Made by a program: the position numbers and the translations under genes. Positions 12,135-23,900 of a DNA stretch of 64,000 bases are shown here, in pieces. Below the pieces are notes generated by a model that saw only the letters and a list, made by a program, of their open reading frames with translations, had not been told where the DNA came from and made no database searches. Within the stretch, counting starts at the first letter, position 1. Each line of letters starts with the position of its first letter. Source of the DNA: Diphasiastrum complanatum (lineage: Eukaryota; Streptophyta; Lycopodiopsida; Lycopodiales; Lycopodiaceae); NCBI GenBank assembly GCA_029204225.1, contig CM055108.1, positions 22,430,326-22,494,325 on the forward strand. Direction: 5' to 3'.

Positions 12135-13964
12135 ATGAGGCGAGACAAATATGAGGTTCAATCATACTTGGATGCGAATGGGATACAAGGTGCATGTGAT
12201 GTATCTGGAATTAGCAGAAATGCTTATTCAACTTTTTTTTAGAATAGTTAAAGAAGCTTTTTCCCAAGTGATGGTGAAAAAAATTTATCTTCCGCGTCCA
12301 TATCGGATAAGATTAGCAAGAAATTTTTATAATGACAGAATGTTCAAAGTAGTTGGCCAACCACTTCATATAACTGAATTATACAAATCAGAATATAGTG
12401 AGCTCAATTACAACGATTGCAATAATATTTTTCTTGATATTGAAAATGTTCTAAAATACATTATTCGATTCTATAAACTAGACAAATATCAAATAAATGG
12501 AAAGATCATTATTGTAATAAAATTGGTTGAATTTGAAATCATCAAGGGTCAAAAGTTGGAACAAGTGAATGTCACTTTGATGAACAAAATTTCATATACA
12601 AATGATCGAACGTTTAGTGTTTAATCGGAAATTCACATATGGTGGTTGGCGGCATTCCAGGTATACACCAATTTTCATTTAGAATATCGTTATTAACAAT
12701 TCATACCTTGCCAGTTTTTATTGACATGTCATGCATTACTTGTTTCTCTACAGGTCTTGAAAGAGGACCATAAAATACTTTCATGGATATTTTCAAGAAC
12801 AAATTATGGCGAGATTATAAAGAGACATTTGGAGGGTGAGAAATTTACAGTCGAAAACCATGGAAGTTTTCAAATTCGATGGCACCTTGCAGGGGATTTG
12901 AAAACTTTAAAATGTATGTATAATATCTCTCACGGGGCAACATCAAAGCATTCATGTCTTTGTCGCATGAAGGATTGCTACAATATGAATTTGGGACAAT
13001 CAATAAACACTGGCCCAACATGAGAAGCTGAAGATCTAAATATGAAAAGTGTTCTGTCAATTCCATTAAAATATGTTCACATATGCACATTGCATGTTGA
13101 GATTTGTATTATTGAAAAACTTATTTACCTGCATATTCTATTAGCATGGAATCATAAACCGGAGTCTGTGGCTAAAGCAGCAATTAGGAGGTTGGAAATA
13201 GTTCTGTCAAATGCAGGACTACATAAAGGGAATATCACGATTGAAAAAAGTGACAGACTCTCCGAGAAAAAAGGAAACGTTCCTAATAAGCCATCAATTG
13301 GAGGTGCTAAAGCAAGAAGATTCTTATCCAATCACACATGCAAAGAATCAAGTGTCAGATACGAAATTTGGAAAGAAATTGTTCAAGCCACACGAACACT
13401 GGAAGGAAGTAATCGAGTGGAAAAGGCACAAGTGTGGACCAACTTAGACAAACTCATAGGTGTTATCAGCAAAGAAAACCTATCATCAGAAGATATGAGA
13501 ACTTTGCAAAATCATTGCACCACATTTATAAAATCTGTACATGATTGTTGGGGAAAAGACAACGTTACTCATTACATGGTGCTAATCTATATCATTATAT
13601 GGTACTTTTCTCATTCAGGCTTATATTTATTTCTACTAATGTAACTAGTCAAAACTATTGTTTGCAGCACATCCTTCTTCATCATGCAACTTATTTTGCA
13701 AAGGAATATGGGAGCTTAAGTAACTGGTCATCACAAGGCATGGAAAAATCTCATTGGCAAGCAAGGGGAGCATTTCATAGAGCAACAAATCATGGAGGAC
13801 ACAATTCAAGAAATAAATATTTAGTTCAACTTTTTCAGTGGTTTTATAGAAGAGCACAATTTAGATACCAAGCTAAAAATTCGCCAAGTATTACGATATT
13901 TCGAAAGGCATTCAAATTCATAACAAAAGAGAGATCCTTGTTATATATCAAAAATCTACTATAG
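12135..13964 (+). pseudogene. Unidentified spliced gene, possibly a DDE transposase
   Basis: The start ATG at 12135 is preceded by in-frame stops. The frame opens MRRDKYEVQSYLDANG, shifts by one base in a run of eight T (12233-12240), and continues to 12624. Two introns with good GT-AG ends are visible: 12661-12753 (gtatac...ctctacag) and 13579-13667 (gtgcta...tttgcag). The second joins NVTHYM to HILLHHATYF in phase. The last exon ends at 13964. Visible landmarks are GISRNAYSTF near the N-terminus, RWHLAGDLKTLK followed by SKHSCLCRMKDC, and WSSQGMEKSHWQ near the C-terminus. The GDxK, cysteine cluster and QGxE pattern recalls a widespread uncharacterised transposase-like family with a RAG1/Transib-like core. 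That is from memory and low confidence. The frame is damaged in exon 1, and the joint into exon 2 is uncertain by one base. Confidence 0.55.
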
Positions 13965-13972
13965 AAAATTAT

Positions 13973-14631
13973 TTAATTATCATCATCATCCTCTTCAAGG
14001 TTCAGACGGATGGTATTGTTATGAAGGAATAATCTCCTTTCATATGGATCCAAAAATTCTAAATTTTTTCTTTTGCTCATATCAATGTAACCCAAATAAA
14101 GGGCCATTGCAAATGATCTTTTTGTAGTCTCATTGGGAGTATAACCCAATATCTTAATAGCCAAATCCCTTTTCACAAAAATTATTTTATATGTTCCTCT
14201 TGCGTACTTATGGCCTCCTAAACAATCTGATAATGATTTGATGGCCATAATGACAGTGGTTGCATATGGATTAAAAAATGAATGATATATACAAATCTCA
14301 TTATTTTGAAAGTTTTTCAAATAATGAGATAGAGACACATCTTTTCTCCCGGCTGATACACCTCGGATGCCTCCATGTCTCATACCGAAGGCATCTATTT
14401 CAATAGCATCCTGTAAACGAGAAAAGAAAATAAATTTAGAATGATACATAACACTACAAACTCATACTTTAACACAGTGTTTGAAATAAGAAAACTAAAC
14501 AATATCAATACCAATATAATATCTACGTACCAGATTATAAGCATCGTAATCAACGACGTTTGCTCTGCTAATGTCATGTCCTCCAATGGCCTCTACATTT
14601 TCGAAGGGGATATATCTAGTCCTTAGGGTTT
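13973..14631 (-). pseudogene. Unidentified two-exon gene, convergent partner, 5' truncated
   Basis: Exon 1 runs down from about 14631 to 14531 (TRYIPFENVEAIGGHDI to VVDYDAYNL). A 120-bp intron (14411-14530, gtacgt...tttacag) follows. Exon 2 runs from 14410 to the stop at 13973 (DAIEIDAFGMRHGGIRG to a run of acidic residues at the very C-terminus). The splice joins in phase, and both exons are free of stops. No family is recognised. The stop lies 8 bp from the end of the plus-strand gene, so the two are strictly convergent. The upstream end is cut by a copia LTR scrap at 14632, so the true start is missing. It could be an accessory protein of the same mobile element. The reading frame is intact where present. 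Confidence 0.55.
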
Positions 14632-14829
14632 ATTTTTGCGTTCAGATTGTTCGTCAGTATTGCATGCTTTCCGCTCTCTGTCTGACTTTCTGATTGCTTT
14701 GTTTGATTGTCTGCTCTTGCTTCCATAACCACACGCAATCTAGCTCTAGTTTCATTCTTGTGTTCGCCTATTGTTAACCGATAATGCACACACTGAGATA
14801 ATTCAGCCTAATCCTCCATTCCTCGAACA
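14632..14829 (+). repeat. Orphan 3' end of a family A copia LTR
   Basis: Matches the last 200 bases of the LTR at 3930-4738, including gtctgctcttgcttcc and ttcagcctaatcctcc, and ends CCTCGAACA. No primer site follows. The miniature element begins at the next base. Confidence 0.7.
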
Positions 14830-15430
14830 CCTCAGAGTTTGTCGGCAGCGGAGAGCGGTCCAATAAACGATGTGGCGCGTGCGCGCTTGCGGGCCGCGTG
14901 CAGGATCCCATCCCCACCACCTAGCCACCCGCCATCATGGTACCAGGGGACAAGGGTACACTGTCTACAATGAGCTTATATGTGGGTTCTATTTTAGTCT
15001 CCATTTGCTTATGGGACGAATGCACTCTTTTTGGTGCCTTTTCAGAGCAGCCACTTTGTGCGTAGCTTGCATCCTCGAACACCCCCCACTACTCAAGCGA
15101 GCACAGGGCGAAGGAAACTCCCACTTGCTCATTCACAACCAAAGCGTTGGCTCTGATACCACCTCAGAGTTTGTCAGCAGCGGAGAGCAATCCAAAAAAC
15201 GATGTGCGCGCTTGCGGGCCACGTGCGGAATCCCATCCCCACCGCCTAGCCACCCGTCGTCATTCCCCTTTCACCCCAAAAGGGCTGGTACCAGGGGACA
15301 AGGGTACATTGTCTACAAGGAGCTCATATGTGGGTTCTGTGTTAGTCTCCATTTGCTTATGGGATGAATGCACTCTTTTTGGTACCTTTTCGGTCGCAGC
15401 CGCTTTGTGCGTACCTTGCATCCTCCAACA
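14830..15430 (-). mobile_element. TRIM-type miniature LTR retrotransposon
   Basis: Two direct copies, 14830-15081 and 15162-15430, flank only 80 bp. On the minus strand the 80 bp begins with TGGTATCAGAGCC, a perfect initiator tRNA-Met primer site placed directly after one LTR. It ends with a purine run AGTAGTGGGGGG placed directly before the other. LTR starts are TGTTGGAGGATGC and TGTTCGAGGATGC. The right copy has about 20 extra bases near 15265. There is no coding capacity, as expected for terminal-repeat retrotransposons in miniature, which depend on proteins from other elements. LTR ends are CTGAGG rather than CA, and no target duplication is seen. Confidence 0.78.
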
Positions 15431-15440
15431 AAATTTGTTT

Positions 15441-15990
15441 TCAGGTTGGCTGATCCTGAGTTGCAACTTCTTGTTCTTCTTCTAAATCAAACTGTATAGT
15501 TTGGCTACTTGAAGAAATCGAAATCGTATTTTGATATTGATCAGTATTCTGAGCAAGAAGTTTCTCTATGATCTTGTTCTTGTCCTTTAGGTCAATAAAC
15601 TGATCTTCAGGGAATGTAACATCTCTGATAGTAATTATTTTGGATGTAGTAGGATTATATAGCTTATACATACCATTTGAAAAAAAATAACCAACAAAAT
15701 TTGTTTTTACAAAATGATCATCTAGCTTCTTTCTAGTGTCTTTAGAAACATGAGAATAGAAATCCAAAAACTTTCAAATGCTTTAATGAAGGCTTGGAAC
15801 CAGAATTCATAAGGAGACTTACAATTAGATAGACAGTGTTTGAAATATGATTCTGTAGATAATATGCGATGAAAATAGTTTGCTACCAAAAGGATTTAGA
15901 TAACGATGCATGAGCAATCATGCACTTGGCAAATTCAACCAAGGTTTTGTTCTTTCTTTTAGCAAGACCATTGTGGAGAGTAGGCAGCAG
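15441..15990 (-). pseudogene. Copia integrase-to-RT linker fragment
   Basis: On the minus strand, an integrase piece (NGLAKRKNKTLVEFAK, about 15900-15985) is followed after frameshifts by the linker KDTRKKLDDHFVKTNFVGYF and YKLYNPTTSKIITIRDVTF (15520-15767). The same linker occurs at 43085-43300 and at 8790-8900. The upstream side ends in a microsatellite at about 15995. The downstream side runs into the TRIM. It is a scrap about 180 codons long with no active site left. Confidence 0.8.

Positions 15991-15994
<4 letters not shown>

Positions 15995-16081
<87 letters not shown>
15995..16081. repeat. Compound (TC)n(AC)n microsatellite
   Basis: About 27 TC units (15995-16048) followed by about 17 AC units with one G interruption. 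It replaces the expected upstream part of the copia integrase. Confidence 0.97.
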
Positions 16082-17920
16082 AAATAAAGACCACATAAGG
16101 TTGAATACAATTAATTGTCCACAAACGGTGTCCAATGATACCAAACCTCAAATATGACAAGGATGTAAAAGGAGTTAACCATGATACATGTGTAGGGCTT
16201 TCTCACATTACATAACGAATGGATAACAAGGATGAAGGTTAATGCACAACCATTGGTCACACACATTTCAAACCCTATCAATTGGGCATTTATTTGAGTT
16301 TGAACAAAAACTCCAGCAATCACTTTATGAACACAAAGCAGGGGGTAAAAGTGGGAAATGAAGGGACCTTGAACTTGGGCTATTTGAGAACTTAGTAGAA
16401 AGTAAACAGTTCTAGTGAGGCTTAGATTGTACAGATGAAAGGCAAGATAGCATTACTCAAACAGGTGAAACCACCAGCTACTGCATAATGCAGCAAGCAC
16501 TAACATGCTTTTAAGGCTCCAGCTAGTAAAAAAGTAAAGGTTTTATTTAGTAGCCTCTTTTCTTTTTTAATGGTTCGTCTTTGCAATGCTGTCTTGACTT
16601 CGTACATAGAGAGGCATAGATTATGTATATAACCCTTTACCTTCAGAAATTATTTCCAAATTAGGGTGGTCAATCACCTGATCCAAGTAAAAGAACCCAA
16701 AAATTGCATGGTTTTTTTAATGTGTGCTTCCTTCCACTGATAACACTGATCTCATCAACGTCAAGCGAGCACCCATTTGATACATAATCAATTTAGGGGC
16801 TTCATCACAAATACTCAGTTGAAACTTTGTTTGCCCAAACTCTAACAAGGCAGATTATCGTACATAACAGGAGAAGTTTCCTACATTAAAACTAACAATA
16901 AAATGCAATCTATCAGTTTCAAAAATCTTAAGTTTCTACATGGTAACCCCAAAACCCAGCAAAATTAAAATTGTTAGAAAGAAAACTTTTACGTGGTAAA
17001 CCTAGTTAATTGATTAGGTCAATGGCGATCCCAAAACCCAGTAAAATCAAACAGAAAGGAAAACTTTTAGGACACAAACAACCCTGCAAGCCTCAAAATG
17101 AGAAAAAAAAACCCAATTATACCATCCAAATAGACACAAATTCACAAATATGTGTAAAGAACAATCATAATTCAGATCATTAAAAGATATGGAACTGATT
17201 AAACTGAATGCTTAGTAACAAGAAATCTCAATTTGAACCTCAAAATTGATTTGTATTACTTTGTAATTCAAATCAGCAAGTTTCATTATCTTTGTTTTTT
17301 TAAATTTTGAACCTTTTCACATGTTTGAATCATTTTTTAAAATTTTTTTGAGTTATTTAGCATGTTGACAATTCAAATTCCAAAAAAAAAGTAGCTATTC
17401 AAATCAACTGGTGACTATGACAAAAAAGTGAAGTGGCTACCATAAATAACCTCCCCCTACCTCACTCCAAAAATCATGCAAGAATGGCAATCCAACGCTC
17501 AATGAAATATTAAAGATCCACTGCATTTCATCCGGAAAACAGGTTCTTGTGAGATAATGCAACTCACCTTTAGTTTTAGCTAAAATCTGCTTTCAACAAC
17601 ATCGTATTATAAATAGATACATCCAGCAATTTCGGTCAGCGTTTCCAAAATTACAAAAGTCGATGATTGCTGGCACCAAGACCACAAATCGGTGGCTCAA
17701 ATTTGAGCCTGGAAGTAAGACTTCAAGAGAGGATCATTAAGCTACCCATAGGAGTTCAAAAGCGAGCAAATATGATGTCTGACACACGGGATTTGGGTAT
17801 CACTGTTTCTAAACTCCTGGTTCAGCATTGAATGATCACAAAGAATCAAGGGTGGCTGGATGTCTCGCCAGCTTCAACACACCAGAATCAACACCACAAC
17901 AAGAAGCAAACATGTGCTTC
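16082..17920. other. Spacer downstream of the COBL gene
   Basis: AT-rich, with no gene, LTR or tandem repeat seen. The part nearest 17920 would include the 3' untranslated region of the COBL gene. I see no polyadenylation signal that can be singled out. Confidence 0.4.
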
Positions 17921-20900
17921 TTAGTTCATGCTGACCAGACATAGAAGTACCACAAATGCCAAGAGAAATGATGCCCAATATCTTGCATACCGCCCTTCTG
18001 CACCAGAAGGAATAATGTTTGGAAGGGCACATTCCTCACCATTAAACACAACTCTTGATGGAAAACCATCACCTGCAGCAATGTTGATACCAGGTGTGGT
18101 ATCTTTGGTAAATGACAAGATGGACTGTGCTTTGCCGGCATTGTTATCAAATTCTCCAACCAAATAATTAAGTCCTGGCTTTCCTTGAAGAAATAGCGTC
18201 GAGTTGTTACGAGAAAATTGCGTACCATTGAAGGAGAAAACGTTCTGATACCCAGGCATGGCTTTCTCAAATTCTATTGCAGCAAACCAATCAACAACAG
18301 GCTGGGTATCCCAATTCAGAACAGTCAGGCGTGCACTCCAGCCACGTGTATAATCTGAAACAATGTGCCAGTTAATATTCACTCCACAGTTATCACTACA
18401 AGGAAGTTGCTTGGGCACTGCAAAATGATTCAGGCTAGCCCAAGCCACCGCCTTTGACGTCCGATTTTCAGATGGAAGTAGTAAAACATTATATGGAACA
18501 AGCAGTGCCTCTGACTTTGTGTCACAAGTGGGCTGCTGCATTGTCGTGCAACCACATGCACAAGTCTTGCACGGCACAGCAGAGGTGTTATAGTAGGCAG
18601 AAAATGATACACAGCAACTGGGAGGTGTGTTAGTGCTCGCATTGAGCAATGGTTGGGATGTGTCAAGGGCATTTGCAAGGCTTGAAGTGGTGATGTTGCA
18701 AGTAAGCTGCCAACTGCTAACAGCAGATAGGTGATGAAAATTGCCACTTGGATCAGGGAATTCCAGTGGAGCGACCAATCGAGGTTGACCACAGTGATAG
18801 CCAGCACCAATGTTCCAATTAATAGGGGGGACAAGCTGGCCTCGGGGCGTATGTGGTGGAATCTTGAATACTTGAAGCTTGAAAGCAGACTTAGATTTGC
18901 TGGGGTCCATGATGGGAGGTAACAATGTGCCATTTCGGCAGCAGAATGGAATAAACCCTACTTTTGTATCATTGGTTTTGTCAAGAGGAAGATCATGGAT
19001 TACTGGACTTTGTTGACAGTTCATGACTTGAGAAAAATCTAGATCCTTATAATATGTACCTGCCACCCCTTTCAAGCAATCACTCTGGTCCTGTTCAGCT
19101 GTTGCGGCACCTTGCATAGAATTAATAAACTCACCTTGGCTCCATTCCCATGTCAGATTCCAATAGTCCAGACGTCCAAGAGGATTGTCATTTGAAATGG
19201 TAACTTGAGCCCAGTAATTTGTATCCGCTGTTTGCAGGACATCATAGGAGATGGTAATGTCGCCCATCTCTCGCGGAAGAAATATTGGTGCAGGTGTAAG
19301 ATCAGCTGCCGTCGCGTTCTCAACACAGCAAACTTGCAAATTATTATCTGCAAAGATCAACATCAAATGCTGGTAAGTGGCATTCAATAATCTCAAACGC
19401 AACCTGTCCTGTTCCAAAGGATAAACTTTAACTTTCAATGAATAGGACATATGAGCTGTGAACAACATTGCTAGCAAATAGTAATAGGTATGAATACAAA
19501 TTTGTACCGATATAAAAGCTTGAAAAGAGACTCAATAGCCTTGTCTTATATGTAACATTTTTCACAAACCTTACAGAAATCTGCATATATTAAAATAATC
19601 TATAATAAAAACACTTTGCATCTTTCATCACAAAATAACAAAGTGCAAATACAACTATCGTCAAATTTATAGCCTAAACATCATGTACAGGGACACTTAC
19701 ATGGGATATGAATCCTCGCGTAGTTGTCATATCATCTAGCAAATATCACCTGTTCGTTCAGCTCCTTTTCGATTGCACTCAATTGCATATTGACATCCAA
19801 GATCAGAATAAAGGTCCAGTGGACCATATAGTTTGAGGCATCATACCCATTATATATTTGTTGACATTTGATTGAAATACATATTGATCATTGGGTCATT
19901 TTGGGCCTTAAGATAGGGCATGAACTAGCACCTGAGATTCAGCATGTGAGACTCATTAGCGAAGGTCAAGGTTGCATTCAAACGATTCAAATGTATCAAA
20001 CGTCCACATTCGAAATGTGTTTGAGACATTTGAATGAAAGTTCCAAACGTTTGAAACAAAACCCTAATATTATTTAATGCTTCCGATCACTCAAGCACAG
20101 TTAAAAATCCCCATTTGCAAGAGATCTTGATCTTGGCAAAAGATGGCGAGGAGGTCGAGCTGTGATCAAACATGTCAAGGAGAGGAGGATTTTGGGGATT
20201 AAAAAAGGCTGGCTGAGCTGTACTTATGCCGTTTTTTACGTAGATGGGCACGAAAAATTTTAAAACAAAGTCATTTGGCCCTTTGGGTCACCCCTTTTGG
20301 TGGGGGGTTATTTAATGACAAAAAAAAAAGTTTGAAAAGCCTATTCTTTAAACGTGTTTCAAACATGGGCGTTTGAAACGAGTTTGAATCAGCATTCAAA
20401 TGCGTTTGAATGCAACTATGGCACTGAAAGGTTGATTGTTGAGAGCCTGGACTGCGGACAATATGGATTTTCATATTTGGCCTCAGGTTTCTTTGAAGTG
20501 GTATGTTGGATCTAGCATATGTATTAGGAGCAATGGAAAGAGAACCAAACAAAGATGAAGAGTTACTCTGGATCTCCACCCACGATCCTGTACCTGGCTC
20601 TACATTCACAGGCCACCATATAGGACCAACGCCCAGCCTCCAAGAGGCCATGCACTCCTCTCACATGCACAGTTGCCATTGTGCATGTGGATGCCCCTCA
20701 TGCATACTGAGCATGTGGCACACAGGTCACCTAGCTTTAGGGACCCACCCTTAGCAACTAAGGGTGCCCTCTACTTAGTGGCACTCCCTATGAATATAGA
20801 CCAAGCCCACTAGATCCTAGTCCCTAAGAGTTATTATCCCGAACTACGAGGCTGAGTGTCACCCTGCCGGGACCCCCTAGGGTCTAACGAGTCACTAGTA

Positions 20901-23900
20901 TCCCTGTGTTTACCAATGGCCATAACATCTCCTCCCCCTAAAAGGAGCTTTCGTCCTCGAAAGCGATATCTTCAAACTCGAAATCAGGATACCTCTTGCG
21001 AAGCTTGCTTACAGACTCCCAGGTTGCCTCTTCTTGGGACCCATCCTTCCACTTGACTAAAACTTCTCGAAAGACCGTATGACGAGTCTTGCGGTTTCGG
21101 ATATTCAGAATTTCCTCTGGTTGATGTGGCAAGGAATTAGGTTCCTCAAAGGCTATTAGGGTTTGTTATGGGACAATGTTGTCTCCTTCTCGCAACACTT
21201 GCTTCAGTCGACTGACATGAAAGACCGGATGTACTTTTGCAGATTCTGGCAAAGCCAGCTGGTAAGCAGAACTTCCAATTCTCTTGAGTATTGTGAAGGG
21301 ACTACAATACCTTGGGGACAACTTAGGACACTTGCCTGTGCTTAGAGTGGTAGAGTCTTCAGGAACTTTCAGAAACACCCGATCGCCTTCTTGAAAGGTC
21401 ACATCCCTATGGGTTTTATCAGCATAATGCTTAGCTCGCGCTTGTGCTTGCTTCACATTAGCTTTAGATATTTCGATCATAGTTTCCATATCCTCAAGAA
21501 ACTCTCTAACACTGTACTTTTTCCTTCCTAAGCCCTACGACCATGGGGCTCCAGGCTGAAATCCATACATTAGCATGAATGGACTATACCCTGTAGTGGT
21601 GTGTTTAGTGCTATTATAAGCAAATGCCAAAAGCGGAAGATACTCTTCCCAATTGGTTTGCTTTTTGCTAACATATGCTCGTAACATATCTTCTAGAACC
21701 TGATTGACCCTCCATCCGTTTTGGGATGATCAGTGGAGCTCATAGACAACTTAGTTTCTAACTTGTTAAACAACGCCCTCCAAAAGTTACCTGTACACTT
21801 TGCATCTCGATCGCTAATTATGTTGGCGGGATGGCCATATATAGCTTATAGATGTTTTCTATAAAAAGCCTGGCGAGTTCTGGAGCTGTAATAGTTTTCT
21901 TGGTCGGTACAAACTGCACCATCTTGGTCAATCGGTCTACAACTACCCAGATCGAGTCATGGCCTTTACTTGTTCTTGGTAACCCCACTATAAAATCCAT
22001 GCTGATACTCTCCCATCTACCACCGGGTATCTCGAGTGGCTGGAGGAGCCCGCCTACCTTGAGACGTTCAGCCTTTATGGCCTGGCATGTGGTGCACCTT
22101 AACACGTACTCCTATACGTCTTTCTGCATACTAGGCCAATAAAACTTATTCTTTGCAAGAGCATAGGTCCTCTGTATCCCGAGATGCCCTGCACTAGGAC
22201 TGTCGTGACTTTCCTCAAGAATTTGGCGCCTAAAGTCACCGTCCTTGGGTACACATACTCTCCTTTTATAAAGGAGGTACCCGTCCTCAACGGAGAAATT
22301 CTTCCATCGAGCATCCGCAACACTTGCTGATGGCACATCCACTCCGGATGTTTTCGCACATCTTCAGGCAACGCGTCCCGTCCCGATGCAACTGCAACAT
22401 CTTCCGATGGCCCTGCAACATTCTCTGATGGCCCTGGTGTGGCTGTGGAATTCCTTTGCTCAATAGCCTGCCACACAACTGCGTAGTGAGAATCACTAAC
22501 ACACTTTCCTCTGAGTGATTCCAGGAATTCACTCCTGAATGCCGTAAAACTTAGCGCGCTTACCATGGGCATTCGACTCAGGGCATCTGCTACCACATTG
22601 TAGCGCCCTTTCCTGTACCTTAGTTGATAGTCAAATTCCTGGAGCAGTTCGGCCCAACGAGCTTTTCTTCCTTTCAAGTCACTTTGGGAGGAAAGCCACT
22701 TGATACTTTCTTGATCAGACACGATCTCAAACTTAGCTCCATAGAGGTAGTGCCTTCATTTCTTAAGAGCATAGACTATTGCAAACAACTCCTTCTCATA
22801 AGTGGAATAATTCAACTGGTGTTTATCCAGTTTCTTACTCTCAAACGCGACTGGACGGTCGTGTTGAGTAAGAACAGCACCGATTGCCTGATCACTGGCA
22901 TCGGTCTCTACTATGAATGCTTCATTTGGATCCACTAAGTCTGAACACATTGTTCATCAACCTCATAAATGTTGTTGGGGCATTGGTTAATTCAAAGGGA
23001 AGAACCAAAAACTCATAGTGACCATTCCGTGAATGAAAAGCCGTTAACAGAACGTCATCTTCTTTAATACATACCTGATGATATCCAGACCTAAGATCAA
23101 TCTTAGTAAAATACTTTGCCCCCTTGAGTTGATCAAAGATCTCATCAATCCTGGGTAAAGGATACTTATCCTTAATTGTGAGTTTATTTAAGGCCCTATA
23201 GTCTATGCACATACGCATGGACCCATCTTTTTTCTTAACCAACAAAATGGGCGCAGCCCATGGTGATTTACTGGGGCGAATAAACCCTTTAGCTAAATAT
23301 TCTTGCAGCTGCCGCTCTACCTCTAGGTGTTCCGCATGGCTCAACCTCTAAGGAGGCTTACTAATGGGTTTAGTCCCGAGTATTAGTTCTATGGGATGAT
23401 CTACCTCTCTTCTCGGGGGTAACCTGGATGGCAAATCGCTAGGAAAGACGTCTTTAAAATCATTTAAAATAGTTTGCAAACTCACATCTCTCTCTCAACA
23501 GAAGAAACACATTTCTTTGGATATGGAAAAGATAAACTTGTATTACTTAAAAAAGTTTCAAAAGTAAGGAAACAAAGGAATACCTTTTCAATTTTTTGTT
23601 TCCGTACTAGCCGCTTCAATTGCACAAAAGAGACAACTGGCGAAGCCGGCACACTTGCATTTCCAACCAACTTAACTTTCTGACCTCTATGAACAAACTC
23701 CAAAGTGTTATCAACATAACTACGCACAAGACCACCATTAGTTTCACATAAACAACCATTCACGACCAAGTATTACATCTGCCAAGGCCAAGCTCATTAC
23801 TTGAAAATCTAAAGTATCTTGATAGTCTTGGATTTGTATGGGAACTTGTGGAACGAAAGTATCATCAACATCTTTACGCTGACCATCAGCAAGTGTAACT

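Noticed and set aside
15883-16144. Frames with VCVCVC and RERERE
   Set aside because: Translations of the compound TC/AC microsatellite. Only the short copia integrase tail in one of them is real.
18430-18933. Second minus-strand frame inside COBL exon 2
   Set aside because: Shadow frame. The 518-codon frame carries the CCVS and GPI features.
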